Shown here: positions 57,267 to 64,000 of the stretch, one piece after another | Layout: every line of letters starts with the position of its first letter | How positions within the stretch are numbered: the stretch's first letter is position 1 | Source of the DNA: Sphaerolaimus hirsutus | Taxonomy: Eukaryota > Nematoda > Chromadorea > Monhysterida > Sphaerolaimidae | Direction: 5' to 3' | NCBI GenBank assembly: GCA_964036195.1 | Contig: OZ038456.1 | Coordinates: 1,426,001 to 1,490,000 of the forward strand | Length of the DNA: 64,000 nucleotides | Made by a program: the position numbers and the translations under genes | Notes under the pieces: model-generated | Database searches by the model: none | Told to the model about the DNA's origin: nothing | What the model saw: only the letters and a program-made list of their open reading frames with translations

Positions 57267-60093
57267 GCGACCGGCCATTATCAGACATGGTCGTTTTCGA
57301 ACGGGTCAATTACAAGCCACAAGGACATTCCCAATCAATTCCCAACGCTAGTCCTCAAAATGGGCTGCACCACAATTCTCCCCCACAGGACAATTTGAGA
57401 CATTACACAGCTGTGGGTAGCAGAAATAGGGGGACACAGCCTAATGGGGCTGGGAGAAGTGTGATAGATTTTTGTGTGATTTTAAATGGAATTTTGATCA
57501 TTTTTGGATTGTGGCTCAATTGTGGCTACGATTGGGTAGGATTGTGATGGTGGCTATTTTATGTTTTATGGTAAGAATGAAGTACTTTTTCACAGATTTT
57601 GTCATTGAGGGGGTCAGATGAGGTTTGATAGTGATATACTGGACCCCTGGACATGTGCTCATATTGAGTTCAGCTTAACTATTACTTATTCCCATCGTAT
57701 CACGTATGTGCATATAAAATACACAAATACTTATTTAAAAATTATGCTTTTAAATTATTTTGATGTTAAGGCAACACTGATGACACAGAAAACTCATCTT
57801 AAGCACACAAACTCACTGAACTATTTGTTTGACACAAAAACTGAAGGAATTTGATTCAAGGCATACTATGCAATTTCCCAACTGAAAATATGATCTGGTC
57901 TTGCATAACTCCTACTAGGGTTGGAAAAAAAACGTTTTTTTAACTCGATGTTTTTTTTATAAAAAAACGTTTTTTTTTATAAAAAACGTTTTTTTTAAAA
58001 GCTCCCAGATATGACCTTGTGTCAACATATATAGGTATATCAGACAGTGACAATACTCTAGGTATGTATAGGTATGTCAACATATATAGGTTGTTACTTT
58101 GGGAGTGATATGTTACACACTGGAGGTACATGGAAGCACATTACCTCAATATTATATACTACAGCAACATATTACAGCTTATAACCCATGGTAGCAGATA
58201 GAAATGGATACTTTGATACTAAAAATGCCACAAAACCAATGAAAACAACCACCAATGTCAATTTGTGTGTGAAATTGCGCGCTTGCGCGTGAAATTTTTG
58301 CAAAATACCTAGTGCTTAGTACTAAAAATTTCGGCCGATGTTTGTTTGTTTTTTAAACATTTCGGACGTCATGTTTTTTTAAATAAAAAAAACGTTTTTT
58401 TTTAAATAAAAAACGTTTTAAAAAAACATCGGCCAACCCTAACTCCTACCCCGGTCGACCGACATTCACAAAAAAACATAGAAATTGACTTCTCACTGAA
58501 AAATAATGACTTCTCGGGCTACCCCCATTTACCCGTCAAAAAAACATCCCCCAAACCAACCACATTTAACTTGTCAAGTCTGCTCGAATCATCATCAGTT
58601 GCAATGATGGCACGAGCGCCGCTGCGCACTAGCGTTCGTAAAAAACGCTCACTAGCGTTGGGAACGATGACTGGACGTCGCAAAGCGCCCATCGATGTGA
58701 GAGTGTCGATTAGAAGAGCTGAAATGTTTGCGGGGGTTATTTTATAGAAACCATTGAAAAAACCGGCTGGTTTCAAATAGATAAATCGGACATTTTTAAA
58801 GAAATTATCAATTATGGAAAAGTAGGAGTCCAAATTCAAAATAACGCGGTTACCCGCGTGCCGGGCACCCTACGCCCTAAACAATTGAATCCGGAACCAG
58901 TTATTGCCGTGTCTAGGGTTGGAAAAAATCAATTTTTTAAATTAAAATCAGATTTTTTAAATCGTCCAATGTGTTTTAAAAAAACGGTTTCGATGCCTGT
59001 TTTTTTAAGACGGTTTAAAAAACACCGGCAATCTCTAGCCTTTGCCTGCAAAAAATTGCAAAATAGCTAGTGCAAGTATGCCTAGTGCACGTCTACCATA
59101 AATTTTGTCGTTTTATTTTTTTTAAATTATGATCAATTTCCACCCTGTGATTTTAAAATCAGATTTTAAAAAATCAGTTTAAAAAATCAACTGCCAACAC
59201 TCGCCGCGTCCATGTAAATATACCCCAAACCAAAACCATCCTCGACAAACCCCAACCCCCAAAACAAAACCCACCGTCAGCATTCCCATCCCAATGCAGA
59301 GGCACTTTTTTCGCAGCGCCGCCGTGGGTACGCCTGCTCGTAGTGGGAAGGTCCCCCGGTTCGAGTAATTCCACATTTTCGTCCCCGGGGGTTGGCACCC
59401 ACATTTCTGATATGTAGGTGTCTGTGGGGGGGGAGGGGGGGGGTTAATTGGGGGTTCAGTTTGGGTACTGGGGGTTTTTGAACGTTTTTTTACTTGGTTT
59501 TCTGAAATAGTGGGGTTCTGTAGTGATGCTGCTTCAAAATTGGTGATTAATCGATTTATCAGACGCCGCGACAACATTAACCATCGTAAACATGAAACTT
59601 TATCACTTGACGAAATGCCCTAAAAAGCATCGGCCGGGGGCACTCCTGTAATCCGTAAGGTGTCAAGTGTCAAATGTTATTGTCAAATGTAAAATGCCAA
59701 TTAAAAAGAAAATACTTTATTATTGAGAATTAGATGGACATTTCCGAGACTTATGTTATTTCTGCACACCATCAAAATATATTTGACAATTTTCTTCACT
59801 TTATAGCTGAAATTCACGCAGCACAAATATTCCACATTAATTACTTATCCTTTGACACTTTGCACGGCAATTGACAAATTTGTTTCACATTTGACACTTG
59901 ACAGGGTGCGGGGCTGGCACCATGCCCGCCTGCGACGTCAAATAATCCAAAAAATCCGACATCAAAAGAACACCGACCCAAATCCACAGCGTCATGTGAC
60001 TCTAAATGGTCTGTCCTGGCAGCCATGTACTTTGACTCGTCCCACGCAGCCGTGCGCCATGTGTGCGTTCGAGAAAAAACGCTGCAATGTTAA
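57267..60093 (+). CDS. Tentative four-exon gene for a basic, disordered protein
   Basis: Segments 57267-57416, 58482-58725, 59281-59350 and 59905-60093 (TAA) join in consistent phase to 216 residues. Support is the acceptors CCCATTACAG, AAACATAG, CCACCGTCAG and CACTTGACAG and readable composition: DRPLSDMVVFERVNYKPQG, SGYPHLPVKKTSPKPTTF, RTSVRKKRSLALGTMTGRRK, PIPMQRHFFRSAAVGTPARS and KEHRPKSTASCDSKWSVLAA. No domain is recognised; charge and Ser/Pro content suggest a nuclear or chromatin-associated protein, but that is only composition. hAT-like elements sit in introns 1 and 2. The last acceptor would lie inside a CAGACCCTGTAAA-family MITE. The start is missing. In the first segment the frame also runs on to a TGA at 57545. 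Confidence 0.4.
57916..58441. mobile_element. hAT-like MITE, AAAACG family
   Basis: Tips TAGGGTTGG and CCAACCCTA are bounded by perfect ACTCCTAC duplications (57908-57915 and 58442-58449). The interior is a shortened version of 54776-55455. Confidence 0.88.
58914..59202. mobile_element. hAT-like MITE, short, AAATCAG-word relative of the AAAACG family
   Basis: Left tip TAGGGTTGG and right tip CCAACACTC are bounded by GCCGTGTC (58906-58913) and GCCGCGTC (59203-59210). Words TTTTTTAAAT and AAAATCAGATTTT replace the usual AAAACG. Confidence 0.7.
59625..59925. mobile_element. MITE, CAGACCCTGTAAA tip family
   Basis: GGGGGCACTCCTGTAATCCG at the left and CTTGACAGGGTGCGGGGCTGG at the right, with GTCAAGTGTCAAATG words, mark a diverged copy of the family that forms intron 9 of the BTB gene. 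Confidence 0.55.
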
Positions 60094-60189
60094 AAATGTG
60101 GGTTGTTTTCTTTACTTTTTGTGTGTGATTGTGTACAGCCAGTTATGGTGTGCGATAACTTCCATGACTTTATAGCTATACTGCAGCGA

Positions 60190-60370
60190 CATTACACCTT
60201 AGAACGAAATCTACCATATCCCATCTGAATTAAAGAACAAACATAAATGGTTTTTCATCATAGTTATCAAATCGCTTTGATAAATATAATGGAAAAAAAA
60301 TTTGTTTGTTCTTTTATTCAGATGGGATATGGCAGATTTCATTGTAAGGTGTAATGTCACTGGTGTATAC
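60190..60370. mobile_element. Short palindromic MITE, CATATCCCATCTGAAT arms
   Basis: ACACCTTAGAACGAAATCTA and the inverse TAGATTTC-like arm near GCAGATTTCATTGTAAGGTG enclose CCCATCTGAATTAAAGAACA and its inverse, with a loop near 60260. Confidence 0.5.
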
Positions 60371-61166
60371 ATTGGGCACAGTTTTCAACTGCGATACAGT
60401 AGTAGCATTGTTTTTAATTGCAGACGAAACGACGGCACGAAGGAAATTGTTTGGCACACTTCCAATTGCCCAGAAAACGGCTAAAAACGAACCAAAACAA
60501 TCCCACCCATGCAATACCATGATATGTTGAGATTCTCTTGGGTAAATAAATGTTTCGTTCGGGCGAGACGGCCCAATGCCATACGGAACGCGGATCAGGA
60601 CCTTCCTACACTTTTATTTTTTTTTAAATTCGCATAAAAAGTGGATACACGCTGCACATAATCATCTTCGTTTACCTCTCACCGATCACATTCTTTTGCT
60701 TTTGTCCCTCATATGCCCAACTTATTTGGTATGTATTCGCTTTATAGGTATACCTATGTAGAATTAGCCGACTATGGGTAAACGGGATCCGGAGTACGGA
60801 TCGGAAATGCCTCGTATGACAGATTGGCAGCCGGCCAAAAATTGTTTCGAAATCGTTATAAGCAGGAAAAAAAAACAAGCGAAGTAAGGTAAAAACAGAT
60901 CAAAACCGTTTCACAACTATTTTACCGTTAATTTTTTTATTTAGAACGTAATAGTAGCATCAAAAAATCTATTGGGAGAATTTTCAAGCGACAATATGCA
61001 AAGCCAACACTTATAGATACAAGACAGTGTTTAATAAGGTAAACTAAACATATGATTTTAAGTGAAATACCTAGGTATAAATATGTCAAAATCATCAAAA
61101 TATCACAATGTGAAAAGATGATCATTATTATATCCACAATTATTTCTATTCTAAAACAGCATTACA

Positions 61167-63721
61167 TCAGTTGCCAAATGCGCGAAATGGTCCGGAATGA
61201 AATGGCTGCTCGCAGAAACTTGGCGGTTCTGGTGGGGGATCATCTGAAATGGGTGAGGGTGAATTAATATATGGAACTGATTCATATGGAACTGATTCAT
61301 ATGGAACAGTCACAGCAAAAACAGCGCCGGTGATCTGCCGTGATATGCGGTGAAGTGGCTTCACGAGTTACTTCAACGCACTTCACGGGTGCCAAAGCAC
61401 TTCCAAACGCTTCACGAAATTTCTCGTGAAGCCACTTCACAGATGGCCAGGCACTTCAAAAATTTGTTGTGCATTCGTGAAGCGGTGTGATGTGCAAAAA
61501 CATATAATGCATTTCTGCAGTGAAGGCACTTCACGAAATACAAAACGCTTCCCTGAAATGGGCGGCGTTTGTGAAGTGCCTTCACGAATGGCATACGTGA
61601 AGCGCTCGTGAAGTGCTTTCCAACGGTGATCAGGCTTGATCAGGCTCTGAAGTGTGATCACGAGAGGCACTTCCAACCGCTTCAGTGCACTTCACGAGCG
61701 TTTTATTTGCTGTGAGTTGATCCTGAAAATGGTTCATCATCAAAATCCAAGGGTTAATTATTTTGTTCATATTGGGTCAGTTTGCCATCATTGTCAGATA
61801 TGCTATAAAATGTGTTGAATGAAAAAATTTCATCTTACAAATAAATATGTTAACATTTCAAGACATTGTTGTCTGTGTAAGGCCACAACATGAAGTTTGT
61901 TGCTGTTAATATAGCAGCAGGTATTCCATGAAAAACCATCACCCAACACCTTCACTTGCCACCAAATCATCCAAAACTGAAAATACTGAAAAAACACCAC
62001 AAATACTCACAAATACTCACTATAAAACAATTCAGGAATCCTCTCACAGTCAAATTGCTTAGCTCCCACGCCAGGCAATGGAACCCCCTGACCACTCTGT
62101 CCAAAATGAGGGGGTGGCAAGGGGGGTCTCCTTTGGGGGCCACTGCCATTTGGTGGAATTGGGGCAGCATTGTCAGGGCTAGGGAAGGGTGTTTGGTGGT
62201 GATTGTGGTTGTGGTTGTTTGGACCAAAGTGCGCATTTGGTCTGCTATTTGGGGGTGCTCCATTGGGACCTGTGGAGTGGAGAAATTATTGTGTGAGAAA
62301 TTATTGTTGTGAAGAAAATATGTGCAGATAACTTAAATGATATCTGTGGCTGTTCCAGTTACAAGCTGGTGTAGGTACTTCCAATAAAAAAATTTACCCA
62401 AGAATTTACACTTTCCTTCAATAGATGTGTAAATACCTACATAAGAATGGCAAAAGTCAACAACAAACAACATCACCTGCATTGCCATGAAAATGTCCTT
62501 CATCTGGTGAGTGAAAGTGCTGCCCCTCAAAATCCCCTTGAAATTCATGATCAGGTTCAAATTCACCACTGCCTCGACCAGGTGCAGGTGGATGTCCCTG
62601 CCTTCCATGAAAATCTGCCTCCCCACTGCCCTGTCGTAGAAAACCACCCCCAGGACCCTGATTTGACCTGAATTCTTCATTTTGTCTTTTGCCCCTTTTG
62701 TACAGAAACGTGTGGGGAGCCTGGCGTCTGGGCCTTGAATGTCTTTCATATGAATCAGCACCAAAATTGTCATTGTCATTTGTGTCAGGAACAAATAATG
62801 CTGGAGGCGGTGCAGATTGGAAGAGAGTCTGGTGGGTATTGAGGTATTTAGCTATGTTGTGTGTATACTATTTATATTTACATGAATACCTACCATACTA
62901 CCTCCAATTGTAGGTATACCTACAATTGATTTCATCACTTTTTCCTGCACATACTGTGTCTGTTATTGGAGTTATACCACTTTTTTGAGTGATGTCTATT
63001 ATTTATTTCATCACATTCAAATATGCCAAAATGCGCATTTTATTGGTTTGGCAAAAAGTTTTAGGCATACATTTTACCGTATTTCCTCGATATACCCCCC
63101 TCCCTTGAAATACCCCCCTCAAAATGGACACTATGAGTTTATAACCCCCCCCCTCGAAATACCCCTCCCCCAAATATAGTGTATAGAGAACGTAAATGAC
63201 AAAAGCTACTGTTTGTGATCTGGGAAACACAGCACACACGTTAAAAACAATGAATGTCTATGTGTGAACAGGGTTTACACCGTCTACGTACTTATATAAG
63301 TCTATACAGTCTTATACATAGCGGTTTTTGTTGCATTTTTGACAATTTTGTACGTTACAAACAACAATTTTGTACTGGGATTTCAAAAAATTTCTGGCGA
63401 AATAATAACCCCCCCCCCTCGAAATACCCCCCTCGTTTAACCCCCCCCCCCTCAAAAGTCTCACTCTGCAAAAAATAAACCCCTGGGGGTATTTCGAGGG
63501 AATACGGTATGTACCTTTCTCTTTTCTGGGATATTTGGGTCTCTGTGGTCTACAGCCCTGGCTCTTTGGAGACCAAACTGTTGCTCTTTTTCATCACTTT
63601 CCTTCAACTGTCTTTCAACAGCCAAATGTGCCACACCATGGCAGTTTTCCAGTGCCTGCCTTAAATGGGAAATCTGCTTTTGACCTATTGGAGAGGCCCT
63701 TTGTTTGCACCTGCAGTGTGC
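61167..63721 (-). CDS. Gly/Pro/His/Arg-rich disordered protein, four 3' exons, 5' end outside the window
   Basis: Minus-strand exons are 63721-63515, 62828-62477, 62269-62021 and 61243-61167 (TGA): 885 nt, 294 residues plus stop. Phases agree, and donors are AAG/GTACAT, CAG/GTGATG and ATA/GTGAGT. The visible start is a Lys/Gln/Glu-rich helical stretch (AVERQLKESDEKEQQFGLQR) after CRCKQRASP. It is followed by acidic and RG/HG-rich sequence (VPDTNDNDNFGADSYERHSR, GGGFLRQGSGEADFHGRQGH), an Asn/His run (NAHFGPNNHNHNHHQTPF), a Pro/Gly region and the C-terminus PPPEPPSFCEQPF. Such composition is usual in RNA-binding or mRNA-processing proteins, but no domain confirms it. Upstream exons lie beyond 63721, probably beyond the window. 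One intron begins with a CCGTATTTCC MITE three bases after the donor. Confidence 0.65.
61325..61705. mobile_element. Element filled with CTTCACGA words
   Basis: GTGAAGTGGCTTCACGAGTT at the left and GCACTTCACGAGCG at the right, with over fifteen CTTCAC/GTGAAG words between, resemble the hexamer-filled hAT-like MITEs. The tips are unclear. Just upstream, CATATGGAACTGATT is repeated in tandem at about 61270-61310. Confidence 0.5.
63077..63507. mobile_element. TA-flanked CCGTATTTCC MITE at an intron start
   Basis: CCGTATTTCCTCGATATACC and GAGGGAATACGG are flanked by TA. It occupies the part of the intron next to the donor of the exon ending at 63515 on the minus strand. Confidence 0.75.
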
Positions 63722-64000
63722 CTGAAAATTGTGCATGTCAGATTGGGGAATTATTCAAGGAGAGGAATAAATATTTTGTCATAATTTTCCACACTGTTTC
63801 TATCAAAACATCCTACAAAATATATTTTATTCACAAAATAACCTACCATTTTTATTCAATTTAAACAAAAGAAATTGATCATATGCCTTAAGTGGGAATT
63901 ATTGAAGGGTTTTTTTCCCACTTGTCTAGCAGGGGGAATTATTCCAAGGGGGAATAATTCAAGTGAATGAATTATTCAAGTAAATACGGTATATACAGGT

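Noticed and set aside
58519-58839. Minus-strand 106-codon frame with APRPVIV-like sequence
   Set aside because: The plus strand of the same block fits the tentative basic-protein gene with matching phases; the minus frame has no donor, acceptor or partner.

Overview
This is a repeat-laden stretch of a eukaryotic, almost certainly metazoan, nuclear genome. It holds spliced genes with short exons, no bacterial-style operons, two 200-N assembly gaps (10599-10798 and 55609-55808) and dozens of non-autonomous DNA transposons. A divergent interleukin-17 cytokine and an L-xylulose-reductase-type dehydrogenase point to an animal. Three hints would fit a fast-evolving tunicate of the appendicularian (larvacean) type: apparent ancestral introns of about 40-45 nt, at least one intron readable only as GA-AG and one as GC-AG, and coding sequence mostly unrecognisable to me. 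That placement is an inference, not a demonstration.

Genes were rebuilt by eye from splice sites and reading phase. (1) 801-927 (+): last exon of a short-chain dehydrogenase, DCXR-like. (2) 12128-15342 (+): IL-17-like cytokine. (3) 17584-21656 (+): unknown cysteine-containing protein, five exons seen, 5' end missing. (4) 24028-31714 (+): BTB-domain protein, ten exons, 416 residues, in frame throughout. (5) 42133-33121 (-): unknown protein, seven exons, 341 residues, start to stop, convergent with gene 4. (6) 57267-60093 (+): tentative basic, disordered protein. (7) 63721-61167 (-): Gly/Pro/His/Arg-rich disordered protein, four exons, 5' end outside the window. Two further exon candidates (40475-41169 and 43891-44027, both +) are weak.

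Nearly everything else is mobile DNA. The main class is hAT-like MITEs with 8-bp target-site duplications and TAGnGnTGG or CAGAGTTG tips. Their interiors are filled with one family-specific hexamer (GGCGCC/GCGCTT, ACGTTT, ACACTT, GGAAAC, GATCCC, GGGACC or AAAACG). A second class has TA duplications, CCGTATTTCC tips and long G or C runs. Smaller families include foldback elements, 9-bp-TSD elements and a probable 2.65-kb solo LTR (47224-49878) nested inside a hAT element.

The transposons have shaped the gene structures. Many introns are mostly MITE. In the BTB gene, two introns coincide base for base with a transposon plus one copy of a CAG duplication, as expected of introners (transposons that create introns). 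The spacer regions 928-12127, 15343-17583, 21657-24027 and 42134-57266 contain no gene I can support apart from the weak candidates listed.
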